64,000 nucleotides of DNA from Enoplosus armatus (Eukaryota; Chordata; Actinopteri; Centrarchiformes; Enoplosidae). The notes beneath the pieces are model-generated. The model had not been told where the DNA came from and did no database searches. It saw only the letters and a program-made list of their open reading frames with translations. Within the stretch, counting starts at the first letter, position 1. Each line of letters opens with the position of its first letter. Made by a program: the position numbers and the translations under genes. The stretch covers positions 1,545,527 to 1,609,526 of the forward strand of contig NC_092200.1 in assembly GCF_043641665.1 (NCBI RefSeq), given 5' to 3'. Of this stretch, positions 53,201 through 64,000 are shown one piece after another.

Positions 53201-54950
53201 TAATTAGAATTCTATAAATAGTGAGAATAAACATTGTGATGCAGCTAAAAGACGTGTGCTTTCGTGAGTTTTGCGACAGTTTCTTGATAGATAAATGTAA
53301 CGTCAACGCACCGACACTGCGGATGAATCTGAGCGCGCCCAGAACCTGCTGCTTCGACAGCAGAACCTCAACGATCTCATCGTTGGCCGTGGAGAGACGC
53401 TGAAAACACACAAACCAAAGGAAGCTAATTACATTTCAATGAATGTGTGTCATCAGTTAAGGCCTGTGTGTGTGTGTGTGTGTGTGTGTGTTTGATACCT
53501 TCAACATGTCCAGTGACAGCTGGTGTGCAGGGGGGTACGTGCTCTCCAGGGACAGAAGTAAACAGGCCTGAACCCAAATAAACACAGTTAAAGCAAACTG
53601 GAAAACAAAGCAAACTGAGCTTTTGGTTACAAAGTCTGGGTTCACAGTTGTAGCAGCAGACACACCTTTATGAGCACAAATGGTCCCCAGTGAGTTCACT
53701 ACTGTTAATTACTCCCCATTATGTTAAATCTCTGGCAAATGTTATTTATTGTGGTTTCTTTTGTGATTTCTCAGAAATCATTCACAAATAAAAGTAAAAC
53801 AAAATGGTTCAAGACTTGTTTCACACTTTTCTCAAAGTAGTTTTATACGACAGCATATTAACTGCGACATTAGTTTAGGACTAGGACTTCACTTTGGTCT
53901 CAGTCTGAGTTGACTGTTGACGAGTTCCAGCACAAACAGGCGCAGAACTAGTTGAAATCTGAGTTCAGTCTAAACTGGTTCAGGACCAGTTTCAGATCAG
54001 TTTAGGTGTGAACTCACCAGTGGTTTGGAGTCGCTGAGGACGTGATACTGCAGGAACTGGTGCAGCATGTAGAAGAGGTTGTGTTGCACCAGCGTCTTGA
54101 TCACCAACTCATACAGGTAATGCTGAAAGACACAAACAACAAGACAATCATCAAAACGCAGTGGGAGTTTGAGCAGGTGGAAATGTAAAGTTTGTCCTGA
54201 GGGGGGCAGCAGAGGAAAAGGTCACGAGGTCATTCAAATCCCTGAGATCAGAAGAAAAGATGTTTGAGGCGTCACTCTGCTCGGTTTTACCTGTACGGTG
54301 ATCTGGAACTGGTTCAGAGAGCGGATGTACTCCATCAGCACCGCGATGATGAATTTATGAGAGACACCCTGCAGAGCACACAGAGCAGTCGATGTCTCAC
54401 TGCATTTCACTAAAAACAGATTCTTTGTTTCCCCAATGTTATTTATTATTTCACGATATTGTGTTTTCTTTTTTTTTGGGACTTTTTGTGCTTTAAGAGA
54501 AACACATTTGGAATATTTGGCAGCCAAAGCGTTTCATTCAAATTGGTTTCAAAATGTCATAATTGTACTGAACTGTGTCGTCGGCAACGTCAACAAAAAA
54601 GTCCATACTGTTGATTTGAAACATCATCATGATCACAAAACAGAGATCTTTCATATTTAGAATACCTCAACGTCCATCCACACTAAGCCGGATCAATCTA
54701 GACTTGTTGTTTTTGTAAAGATCTGTGGTTTGTGATCGACTGTATCGACATCTAAATTATGTGATACGTCGTCATTTTCATTGTCCCCGTCCACATTAAA
54801 ACACGAGGAAAGCTCAAAAAGCTCAATTTATTGAGGACAGAAGACACATTTTCAGATTCAGCATTTCCAAGTAGACTTTTGTAAAGAGGAAATATTGAAT
54901 GCAAACAAATGAAACATGAATGTTCCTCCAGCTTCATGAGTCCAGTTTCT

Positions 54951-55000
<50 letters not shown>

Positions 55001-57372
55001 CTTCCTCTCTGTGAACGATGACAGGACGTGTGTGTACATGTCTGATTGGTCGATGACCGCCTGAGTTCTGACCGGACGCTTCTGGCCCGCGCTGCCTCGA
55101 CTCGGACCGGACTCCATCGCCTGCATACACAAACAAATATACAAACATTACATGTGCAAATACATGCGTAGAAGTGAATGTACAGGTTTGTGGTATTCTG
55201 TTCAGAGATGACATCACTCACCACAGTGTAGGTCTGCTCTGCCTCCAGGTATTCTTTATACACCTGGTTGAGTTTGTCGAAGACAGTCGCCACAACAGGA
55301 AGACTTCCCTTCTCCCCGCCCTCCAGAACTGAGAAAAACACAGACACACTTTGCTTCATGGAGTTTTAGTGTCAGAGCACCGATGTTTGATTTGACTTCT
55401 TTATCGTTGAAGCCGACTCTGGTAACCCGTCACATTTCCTCTTTTCCGCGTTGCTTTAGGCTGTTCGTCTTCTGTGACAGACAGTCGAATCTGGCTGGAA
55501 TTAAGATAAAACGACAGACAGACATCTTTGAAACAGACGTACTCTGTGAGCAGACAGACAGGATGACCATCTTGCAGTCTCTCCGTCGTAACAGGAAGTC
55601 CATCAGTTTGCCTTTGTCCTGCAGCAGGTTGACAGTTGGAGGCAACTTCACCTGCAAGTACCACAGGTAACCTGAAACACAGAGAGACAGATTCAATCTA
55701 TAGATCTTTATATAAAAAGGTCCTAGAACTCCAGATAGTTTTTACTGCCATTATTATCTAATAAAGTGACAGCAAACAAGACACACCGTGGACTGAATAA
55801 ATACACATTTATCACAGTGGAAGGTGGAGAAAGCAACACTTTGTGTGCAGAAACAGAAAGAGACAAACATCTTTTACAGTTCTCTTGCTCTGTTGCTGCT
55901 TTGTCATAAATCTGTTATTTCGAACAGGATGAATGTGCACATCCTGTTTTTCTTTAGGAGCAACTGAAAATGACAGAAGAAGGAAAAGATTCAGAATTAT
56001 AGATGATGAGTCGTGGCCAAAAAGTCTGCTGCTGTCAGCTGAGTGTGTGTGTGTGTGTGTGTTCTCCACACCTTCACTGGCACTGATGATGATGTCGGGC
56101 TGGAAGACGCTCCAGGAGGAAGAGTCTGGAGTGAGGGTTAAAGGTCAGCGGGACAAAAACTGTTAAAAACAGACAACTCAGTTTCCAGAGTTGACAAAGA
56201 AAAACACAGCCTGGCATCACCAGAACAGTTTTGGTTTCCAGGGGGGCGTTATCAACGGGCGCAGACCGAAATGCCTCTGGACGCTACAACCAATCAGAGT
56301 AGCGGAACGTGTGACGTAGCGGCAGGCTGCTAGGCTAGGTAGCTAGTTCCAACATCCAGATCACATGTCTTCTCGGTCAACATAATACACAGAAGCCAAC
56401 GTTTACCATCTGTATGTAAAGTGATCTACTGACGCGATGGATTCAGAACGCTCCACATCAGCGGCAGCCATCTTGGTTGTTTACGAAAATGCCTTAACGG
56501 CACTTAAACCCGCCCCATATTAGATAAACAGTTGTGATTGGCCCGACCTGAATGAGGACAGATGGAAATCTGTCTGAACGGGAGGGGGTGGGGGGGTGGG
56601 GGGGGCAGACGCATCTGCAGAAGCAAATAAAACATGAGATCCAGGTTCATCTGGTTCCAGACTATAAAACACAGTAAGAGACCATTAAACTTGCTTTAGG
56701 TGAAAGGATACAGAGCTGACATGGTACTGGAGGCTGAGAGGGGACAACTGCTGGACCTGCAGAGACACAAAGAGGAAGACACACTCAGTAAAGAATGAAC
56801 ACGAACACTAGAAATAACCTGACTGTGTGTGTGTGTGTGTGTGTGTGTGTACCTGACAGTGGTATCCTGTAGGGGTGTATGGACCTGGCAGGTAGGACAG
56901 GTTGGTGTGTGTTGACAGCGCAGTCTGGATCCTTCAGCTTGATGTCGAAGATCAGAGACGTCTGACACACACACACACACACACACAGTATAAATAACAC
57001 CAGTGGGGGAAGAAGTATTCAGATCTTTTACTTGAGTAAAAGTTGCAATACTACAGTGTACAAATACTCCACTACAAATAAAAGTCCTGCATTCAAAAGC
57101 TTACTTAAGTAAAATTACATATCGTAAAAAATTACTTAAATTATCAAAAACATGAAAAGGATACTCAAGTAAAGTGTAGTACAAATACCTCAAAACTCTA
57201 CTTAAGTACAGTAATTACTTAAGTACTTCACCACAGAAGTGTGAATAATACAGAAGATCAAACCTGGGAGCTCTGGTGATGAACCACCACCAGGTTGTCC
57301 ACGATGTTCAGAGCAAACTTCCCCGTCGTGTTCAGCTTCAACACATGAGTCTTCTTACACACACCCTCTCTG

Positions 57373-57455
<83 letters not shown>

Positions 57456-57556
57456 GACAAGTGATACAGTAACACGTGACCAGCAAACAAAGTGAACATG
57501 TCTGAAAGAAGTCATAATATCTTATACACAGCTAGGGCTTCAAATTGGTAGTTTAT

Positions 57557-57596
<40 letters not shown>

Positions 57597-60500
57597 CTCG
57601 GTAAGTGATACAGCACCACTTCTGCACTGGGACTGTTGGCTGTTCTTGAGTGATGCTTCAGATACATCACAAACAGCTGACCATAACTACACAGAGAGAG
57701 AGAGAAATGACTCTTTGGTGATAATTAATATTCAGGCAAGCAGAACAACAAGAACTGAATTAAGTTAAGGAGGCCTCACATGGAAACAAGAAAACCAACA
57801 ATCAATAAAATTAGATTGAAATCTAGAAAAATCTAGAAACAATGAGGACATGTAGAAACCTTATAGGAGTATCTAGAAATCTAAAAGTGTAGAAAAATAA
57901 AAATGTACCTCACGAGAAAACTGAGAAACACTGAGATCTAAATGTGCAAGAATCTTTCCTGTCACTTCTCTTACACACTGATTAGTGGCACATAATTAGT
58001 AAATAATAATTAGCTGCTGTCTGAAACTAAAAGTCGAAGCTTTCAATAAGGAGAAGAAAGGATGAGATTTCTGACAACAACATTCTCAGTTTTAGCTTAA
58101 TGGAGATCCCGCTACGGCTCCGTCACTATGACAACGCCTTACATGGGTGCCATGGCGATGTCTCTCTCCGACAGACTGAGTTTGGCAGGTTTGGGGACGA
58201 CCGGCAGCTCGATCTCAAACTTGGACATCTTGGACATGGTCCCATTCTGGACAAAACAAAAACAAAACAACAAGCTGATTTATAAGCAGCAAAATAAAAA
58301 CTATAAACAAAAAAACGGCACATTAACTTATTATTAAAACATCCAAAACAGTTCTCACTCACTCAGTTGATGCTTAATATGCAGAGTAAAACTAATGATT
58401 ACTACATCAACACTGCTGATATTACTCTCACATAAAAACCATCAACTCAGATTATATTTCCTTTGTTGGATGAAAGTCAACGTTTGTCTGTCTGACTCTG
58501 AAACTAAATGAGTGTGCACAATATCACATCTCACAACATCCAGACAAACAAACACAGAGATGTAAAATAAAAGGTGTCTACTCACCCTGAAGGCGAAGGG
58601 CTGCAGGATGTTTCCCTGCACGGTGGTGGACAGCAGGATGACGGCCGTCTCTGGACAGTACTGGTACCAGTTCACATTAATGCTCTGACTCTTCAACAGC
58701 TTCAGACTGCGCTTGTCTGGAAACACCTGAGGGGACACACCAAACACTCTGTAGCCCTGTGATGTTTATTACACACTGTTGTCCCAGTGAGGCAAAACAA
58801 TCTGAAGTTTGTCCTGAGGGGGGCGCCAGGAATTAAAATATTGTACTATATTAGAAGGGTTTCTCCTCCGTACGGTGGCCATTTTAGGACATCTCAGACT
58901 CAGACAGAGCTTGTCCAGGGTTCGGTATCAAACCTTAATACTGCCTGTTGCAGCGAGTCTCAAACGTACCATAAGTTGACATCCAGTGTGTGGTGAAATT
59001 CCCTTATTGTTTGATCAGATACTTCCTGATATAAATCATCATTCTGCCAGTGTTTTATTTAAGTCCTACTGCGGCTGCTTGTGCTTAGACAACATGCAAC
59101 ATGTAAATGAGCTTGACTTCTTCTGTTAAATGAAAAAAAGGTTTTGTAGAAAAACATGTTTATATCTCTCAAATAGTGTCTGTATTTTTGCCTGTATTTG
59201 ACAGGAAACATGTAGTTATGTAGTTTATCTGTATAAAAACTCAGGTATCGTATTGGCTCAAGTATTTAAACATACAAACGATAACCAGATCCAGATCTCT
59301 CTCTTTGGGAGAGGTGTTTCGGGTTACCTGGTAGAACTCTATTCCCTGGTCAGTGACGAAGACGATCTCATTCCAGTTGGTCCAACAGAAACCCAAAACA
59401 TTAGCGTTCTTCGTCTGCAGATCAAGACAAACAACACAAATACAGTTTATTCACACAACACAGCACCATCACAGAGCGGCTCTGTCCTCACTTTTATTCA
59501 TTTGTCTGCTGTTACTCTAAAACTCCTGGTTAGTCCTCACAGCTCAATCAACTTCTTCTTATCTGAAAATTAAAAAATAACAGAAAAATGGAGGAAAGAC
59601 GATAACGTAGCATACCTTGCATTCCTGGGTGAACTCTGTGTGTGGATAGTCGGGTATAAAGTTGATGAAATCCTACAAACAACATCAAATCAATAGTTGA
59701 GATAAGATAAGATGAGGGCTGCACAGAATGAATAATGGTAGATAGTAACCAGTCCTTTCACATTACTTTTTATTTAGAATTAACCCAACTGATTCATTCT
59801 CCTTGTTTATGCTTAGATGGCATTTTTAAAACTGAGCAAATGTAAAGAAAACATGCATCCTGTGGAGGTTTTTCTTCTAAACAAGTTGTTTACTCAGAAG
59901 TATGAAGTGTCTTGTTCTGCAGTCAGACTCACCACAGATTTTGAAGTTCTCTGAACAGCCAAGATCTTATTCCCAATGGAGAACTTGATGCACTTCACTT
60001 CTCCTTTATCGTCCATTCTGTGTGTTACACGATCAATATATATATGATTATTGTAATCACATTTCATATCTCTAATGCAGATGAGGCAACACATAAAAGT
60101 GAATACATATTAAGTTTTGATGTTGGCAACAAAAAGTCCATGACCTTAGATGAACCTATCACAGACTAAATCTCTTCAGATATTCCTGCACAGGCTGGGG
60201 TACCTGAAGGCAACACTGCTCTTGTCTTCCGGGCCTTTGACCACCACACCTGTGGCTCCACCTGAACGCACCGCAAACACCTGAAGCCAGAAAATAGGAC
60301 ATAAAAGACATCAGAAAACCACCACCTCTGCCCTGCTGTGGATCAATAAGTGATAGCTAAGTCATTGATTAATGAACAAGAATAGAATTCGACTTTATTG
60401 TCCAACAAAGGGGACATTTTCAGTTTAAAGCGCTAAAAAAATATTCTACATCATCTTATATAATGTATAATATTATGAGTACTTTTATTTCAATAGTTTT

Positions 60501-61368
60501 GAACCTTTTTATAAGATTTTAAATGCAGAACTTTATGTAATAGAGAGGTTTTAAATTGCTGTCAGATGTTCAAAAGGAGACCCATGTAAATGAGCCACAC
60601 AGCTGCTACAACGCCAGGAAGTCGCACCTGCGTATCTTTGTTCCTTTATACTTCAGACCAAACAAAAAGGAGCATTTAAAGACAATGATCCTGTCCTCTT
60701 TTCTTCATCATTAAGGCAACAATCAGACATAATTACATGTCAGAGTAGGACTCAAAATAAATACAATACAACCAGAATACCACCAAACATGACAATAAAA
60801 ATGAAATGGAACATTTAAAAGTGTATATAATAACAAATACATTAGTCAATAAAATACAAGATGATTGATGTGATGTTTGGCAGCACATTTTCATTGTGTT
60901 TCTGACACACTTAGACTCATTTAGACATTTAGGACAGATTTTAAACATTTTGTTAGAGCTGCATCTATCTGATATTATCCTAATATTTTCTCGACAACAA
61001 CTATTAGTTTTATCTATAAAATGTTTATATAAGTTTTATAATTTCCCAAAGCCCAGCCTTCATTTTAATACGTGCAGCATTTTAATGGCTCAAAGGTCTC
61101 GTACAGCTGTTTGCTTTTAACCTAGTTGCCCATTTATCTTCAGCCAGTAAACTGAAACTAAAGCGATTAAAAGTGTAAACTGCTGTTGACCTGCTGGTGA
61201 CCAACAAACTGTCAGTTAGCTGACTGACTGACTTAGCTAGGTTAGCCACATCAATGCTAACTAGCTCACCTGCTTGTTGGCCTCGTCGAAGAAGACGTTG
61301 TTGACGCTGGAGGCATGTTCAAACTGCACCGGGTTCTCACAGAGCTCCAGGTAATGTTCCTCACTCAT
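50224..61368 (-). CDS. rmc1: Regulator of MON1-CCZ1 complex (RMC1, C18orf8/Mic1)
   Basis: RMC1 is a subunit of the MON1-CCZ1 exchange factor that activates Rab7 on late endosomes and lysosomes, and supports autophagy and cholesterol export. It has 21 exons: 61368-61270, 60280-60204, 60017-59933, 59672-59616, 59414-59328, 58726-58586, 58246-58143, 57686-57597, 57369-57264, 56961-56853, 56756-56712, 56125-56072, 55671-55543, 55328-55222, 55120-55001, 54368-54291, 54122-54018, 53567-53499, 53399-53312, 51569-51432, 50303-50224. Total 655 aa (human 657). The N-terminal beta-propeller part has VFAVRSGGATGVVVKGPED, MDDKGEVKCIKFS, LGFCWTNWNEIVFVTDQGIE and ERDIAMAPIYGQLFV. The C-terminal helical part has RPVRTQAVIDQSDMYTHVL, AVLMEYIRSLNQFQI, YPPAHQLSLDMLK and RLSTANDEIVEVLLSK. 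The protein ends in HFKQLFGDQALMKPSTV. CA/GT repeats touch several splice sites. It is convergent with the NLR gene. Confidence 0.95.
50890..50935. mobile_element. Retroelement 3' tail in rmc1 last intron
   Basis: TTTTGAAAGGTGCTATATAA followed by ATAAAGTTATTACTATT is a recurring 3'-end signature of fish LINE/SINE elements. Only the tail is recognisable. Confidence 0.4.
51641..52854. mobile_element. Non-autonomous DNA transposon-like element in rmc1 intron
   Basis: The left end AGGGGACCTGTTATG (51641) and right end AGAATAGGTCCCCT (ending 52854) form near-perfect terminal inverted repeats of about 14 bp around 1.2 kb of sequence. The interior has no transposase frame. It includes direct TTAGC-rich repeats (52265-52305) and a TATATCTATATA tract. 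No clear target-site duplication was seen. It lies in the intron between rmc1 exons 19 and 20. Confidence 0.55.
53465..53491. repeat. GT tract near rmc1 exon 18 donor
   Basis: On the transcript strand the intron reads GTATCAAA then (CA)n, starting within 10 nt of the exon 18 donor. Confidence 0.95.
54957..54999. repeat. GT tract fused to rmc1 exon 15 donor
   Basis: The transcript reads AAG then GTACACACAC..., so the donor GT merges directly into a (CA)n run of about 20 units. Confidence 0.95.
56043..56062. repeat. GT tract near rmc1 exon 12 donor
   Basis: (CA)n on the transcript strand begins about 10 nt inside the intron, after GTGTGGAGAA. Confidence 0.9.
56580..56606 (+). other. G-quadruplex-prone G-run
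   Basis: A run of five G, then T, seven G, T and eight G on the plus strand (rmc1 template side), in the intron between exons 11 and 12. Runs of this length can fold into several alternative G-quadruplexes. Confidence 0.7.
56824..56851. repeat. GT tract fused to rmc1 exon 10 donor
   Basis: The transcript reads TCAG then GTACACACAC..., with the donor running directly into about 14 CA units. Confidence 0.95.
56963..56988. repeat. CA tract abutting rmc1 exon 10 acceptor
   Basis: On the transcript strand a (GT)n run leads directly into TCAG before exon 10, taking the place of a pyrimidine tract. Confidence 0.95.
57001..57240. mobile_element. AGTAAAAGTACT-type dispersed repeat in rmc1 intron 9
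   Basis: GGGGGAAGAAGTATTCAGAT, TTACTTGAGTAAAAG, AATACTCCACTACAAATAAA and AGTCCTGCATTCAAAAGC are followed by repeated ACTTAAGTA phrases. This is the best-preserved copy of the family in the window. It fills most of the intron between exons 9 and 10. Confidence 0.6.
57370..57596 (-). other. rmc1 intron 8 with complementary AC and GT ends
   Basis: This 227-bp intron begins, on the transcript strand, with GTACACAC... (about 18 CA units; plus-strand 57559-57595). It ends with about 40 GT units (plus-strand CA, 57374-57454) leading into TCAG. AC and GU repeats are complementary, so the two ends can pair and bring donor and acceptor together. There is no pyrimidine tract. Confidence 0.85.
60380..60440. 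mobile_element. Short retroelement-tail-like fragment in rmc1 intron 1
   Basis: AGAATTCGACTTTATTGTCC and CAAAGGGGACATTTTCAG resemble the CTTTATT-GTCC/ATCC tail of common teleost retroelements. A fragment only. Confidence 0.35.
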
Positions 61369-61461
61369 CCTCACACTCAGCTCTGGCACTTTATTATTGT
61401 TTTATCCTCAGTTCAGCGTCCTGACAGCCAAGAATCAGACCAGGAAGACTTCACTTCAACT

Positions 61462-61481
61462 GGCGGCCATTACACTTCCGG
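61462..61481 (-). promoter_or_regulatory. rmc1 promoter: ETS and YY1-like sites
   Basis: On the minus strand CCGGAAGT (61474-61481) is a consensus ETS/GABP site and ATGGCCGCC (61462-61470) is YY1-like. Both are about 95-115 bp upstream of the rmc1 ATG. This pair is typical of TATA-less housekeeping promoters; use is inferred. Confidence 0.5.
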
Positions 61482-61531
61482 CGTGGGTCTTCAGAATAAA
61501 AGGGAAGTGTAGCTCTACATATATGTCATAC

Positions 61532-61538
<7 letters not shown>

Positions 61539-61593
<55 letters not shown>

Positions 61594-61595
61594 CA
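61539..61595. repeat. CT and TA microsatellites upstream of rmc1
   Basis: (CT)n of about 20 units is followed directly by (TA)n, roughly 170-230 bp upstream of the rmc1 start codon. Confidence 0.95.
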
Positions 61596-61607
61596 CAACT
61601 ACAAAAT

Positions 61608-61672
61608 TTGTATTTTATTTCTTCATTTATTTTTGATTGTAGACGTAAATGATTTCGTTTAACAAAGTTAAA

Positions 61673-61708
<36 letters not shown>

Positions 61709-61803
61709 TATAAAGTGTATGTATATTTCAAAAAGTAAAAGTAAATGTGCAGTACATAAATTATTCAATCAAATGCACACAAAGTTTAAAAAAATCTTAA
61801 ATT

Positions 61804-61850
<47 letters not shown>

Positions 61851-61980
61851 TAACTTTGTTAAACAAAATCATTTACGTCTACAATCAAAAATAAATGAAG
61901 AAATAAAATACAAGTTTTTAAACTTTTTGTGTGCATTTGATTGAATAATTTATGTACTGCACATTTACTTTTACTTTTTG
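61608..61980. repeat. Interleaved inverted repeats A-B-A'-B' with TA tracts
   Basis: Segment A (61608-61670) and A' (61851-61913) are reverse complements with one mismatch in 63. Segment B (61729-61792) and B' (61915-61980) are reverse complements apart from a 2-nt gap. (TA)n tracts separate A from B and B from A', while A' and B' are contiguous. The near-identity of the arms indicates a recent event. No coding sequence. Confidence 0.9.
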
Positions 61981-63425
61981 AATTTGGAACAACTTATTGT
62001 AGTCAAACTAGTTTTGAGTTATTATTTTCGTCTTAATTGATTTTATTTTGTTTGTTTGACTCTCCAGTGACTGAATAGCAGTTTTGGTTGCCATTATTTT
62101 CTGTGTTTTGGCGAGATGTTTTCAGAAGTCCATATTGGTTTTTAAATCTTACCATTGGTTTGTCATTGCAAGTAAATACAAGTAAATACAGACTCAGACT
62201 TACAATAATTTCTGATTTATACTTTGAACTGTAGCACTTTCATACAAACACTGCTACTCTGACATTCACTGTCATATTTAGCACAAAATTTAAATTTAGT
62301 GCCAGTTTATATTTGTGGAGATTGCCCTTTTATTCTGAAGGAGTCAGGTCGGAAGTCTTCTTGTTTGTGCAGCTGGGAGTCACCTGACAGTATGACGGTC
62401 ACGTGATCATGAGATAACTGTGAGCAGAGAGCCTAGAAATGAATCAAAGATCTTCCAGTTTATGTACCTTAGTGCTCAATAGAACAAAAACTTTTGAGTG
62501 TTTAACTGATAATTTACACAAATATTTATAAATAAAAACACAACCAAAAGTTTTCATCTTCACTTTTAATGTTTAATGTTTTACTGTCATCACTGGTCTG
62601 CAGATAGTTTCACAGAGAGCACCACAATGAGGCAATTCATTAGAATAAAACCAACATCATGTGAAGAGGCGGCATGTGTCTGCACTGACAGAAACATTCA
62701 CTTTTTATCCATTAGGATCAAAAACACAAGAAGTGATTCTGAATGGAAGTTACACAATCTAAGAGCTACTTGTACGACCTTTTTCACTGCAAACACGACT
62801 TTAATTTAGGCTTCAATTTCAAGTCATACCAAAACATTTCATAACCCCCTGCTTTAGCTTCCACAAACACTCCACATCAAACCAGACTGCCGTGACCTTT
62901 GACCTCCCCCCTTCCATATTTGACCCCTGATCCGTCTAAGAAGAGACTGAGCGACATACAAAAAGACAAAAAAAACCCCCACACAGAAATACACTGAGCC
63001 TTCCACAGTTTTCAGGTGTGTTCTCCAACATGTTCGGGTGCATCTTCTACTTTTTAGCTGTAAATCGTATTGACACATAAGCAAATAGTTCCCTTCGATG
63101 AGAATAAAACAGTGAAAGAAAGATTAGAAAGTCAAAGAGTAACGACAAATGAGAAAAATAAAGACGGAGTCAGAGAATAAGAGAATCACGGCTGAGTATT
63201 GAACATCAATGCTTTTTTGGAAACCAACGGAAATGTGTCAAGTATGAAAACTGTCTGGTCAGAGTCCCAGTCTTCTTTTTTTGGTTAGATATTTCCTGAT
63301 TTAAATGATATATTTTGCTATATATTTACATTTCATGTATACTACATATTTAGACATTTTGGCTTTTTTATTAAAATGGAAACATACAAAGAGTTTACAA
63401 CCATGTAAACAGCTCTGTGAGGCTG
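61981..63425. other. Right-flank sequence, no gene recognised
   Basis: I could support no exon on either strand. Open frames at 62576-62809 and 62854-63084 lack homology and splice context. Part of it could be the UTR of a neighbour beyond the window, but nothing here shows that. Confidence 0.45.
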
Positions 63426-63805
63426 TACTGAGGCACAGCGGTGCTTTGAGCTAAATGCTACGTCAGTATGCTAACATGCTCACAGTGACAATGCTAACAC
63501 GCTGATATTTAGCAGGTATAATGTTTGTCATGTTCACCATCTTAGTTAAGCATGTTAGCATGCTAACATTTGCTAATTAGCACTTCAGTACAGCTGATGG
63601 GAATGCGGGGATTTATAAAACAAATTAGAATCAGAAATACTTTATTAAACTACAAGGTCAACTACAATTAAACTTACTAAATTACAATGTTGGCCTAATG
63701 ATGGCACTAGATGAAAAGTCAGAGGATCACCAGCGTTATTACAATTCATCCTGAGGGGAACATGAATGTGTGAATTTCATGTCAATCCATCCTTAAGACA
63801 TGGTG
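63426..63805. mobile_element. GCTAACATGCTAACA / GATGGCACTAGA teleost repeat, long copy
   Basis: The first half (63455-63590) has reiterated ATGCTAAC phrases, GCTGATATTTAGCAGGTATA, TGTTCACCATCTTAGTT and ATTTGCTAATTAGCAC. The second half (about 63690-63805) has GATGGCACTAGATGAAAAGTC, AGAGGATCACCAG and ACATGAATGTG. These two halves normally occur in this order in one fish repeat. The segment in between (about 63628-63688, AATCAGAAATACTTTATTAAAC) looks like a separate retroelement-tail insertion splitting the copy. Confidence 0.6.
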
Positions 63806-64000
63806 CTCGCGAGGTTAAAAGGCTTTTGTAGATAAAACCTTCACATTTCTCAATCTGACGTTTGGAAATAAAAAGCAGTGTTTTGGTAGCATTACAGAAA
63901 CAACTATTATATTGGAACCAGCATCAAAACATTTGAGCAAATACACAGCCGAGAGACGGGATGAGAGAAATGTGGCAGGAGGAAGAGGCAGAGACAGAAC

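Overview
This is teleost fish nuclear DNA, probably from a spiny-rayed (percomorph-like) species. The genes are split by short introns with GT/AG junctions. The encoded proteins match vertebrate families, and the non-coding DNA is full of CA/GT microsatellites and dispersed repeats typical of bony fish. There are no bacterial-style operons, phage genes or CRISPR arrays. Exon models were built by hand from splice junctions, reading phase and family homology; for all four complete core genes and for the NLR gene the exon lengths sum to an exact multiple of three.

Layout. (1) 1-7102: first coding exon (minus strand) of a DIPK1C/FAM69C-type ER protein, with about 6.9 kb of presumed intron 1 running off the left edge. 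(2) 7103-18740: about 11.6 kb with no gene seen, but with a 0.5-kb GT array and a 22-copy 32-bp minisatellite enclosed by inverted repeats. (3) 19641-25261, minus: a complete 446-aa beta-tubulin (tubb6) in six coding exons, two more than usual. (4) 27101-29870, minus: a 211-aa CIDE-domain lipid-droplet protein (cidea). (5) 30933-34340, plus: hus1, 285 aa, a subunit of the 9-1-1 DNA-damage clamp, head to head with cidea. (6) 35958-48276, plus: a fish-type NLR immune receptor with duplicated N-terminal exons, RING finger, FISNA-NACHT and five LRR exons, 1115 aa, behind an interferon-type promoter element and a large 10-bp minisatellite. (7) 50224-61368, minus: rmc1, 655 aa in 21 exons, the Rab7-exchange-factor (MON1-CCZ1) partner, convergent with the NLR gene. 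(8) 61369-64000: rmc1 promoter, a complex inverted repeat and dispersed repeats.

The genes do not form one pathway. dipk1c, tubb6, cidea and rmc1 all have human counterparts on chromosome 18, so the window looks like a rearranged piece of that linkage group. hus1 (human chromosome 7) and the fast-evolving fish NLR gene are set into it.

The most unusual features are: an rmc1 intron with complementary AC and GT repeats at its two splice sites, one of several rmc1 introns with CA/GT repeats against splice junctions; two extra introns in tubb6; recent tandem duplication of LRR exon-intron units in the NLR gene; and several large inverted-repeat structures of unknown origin.
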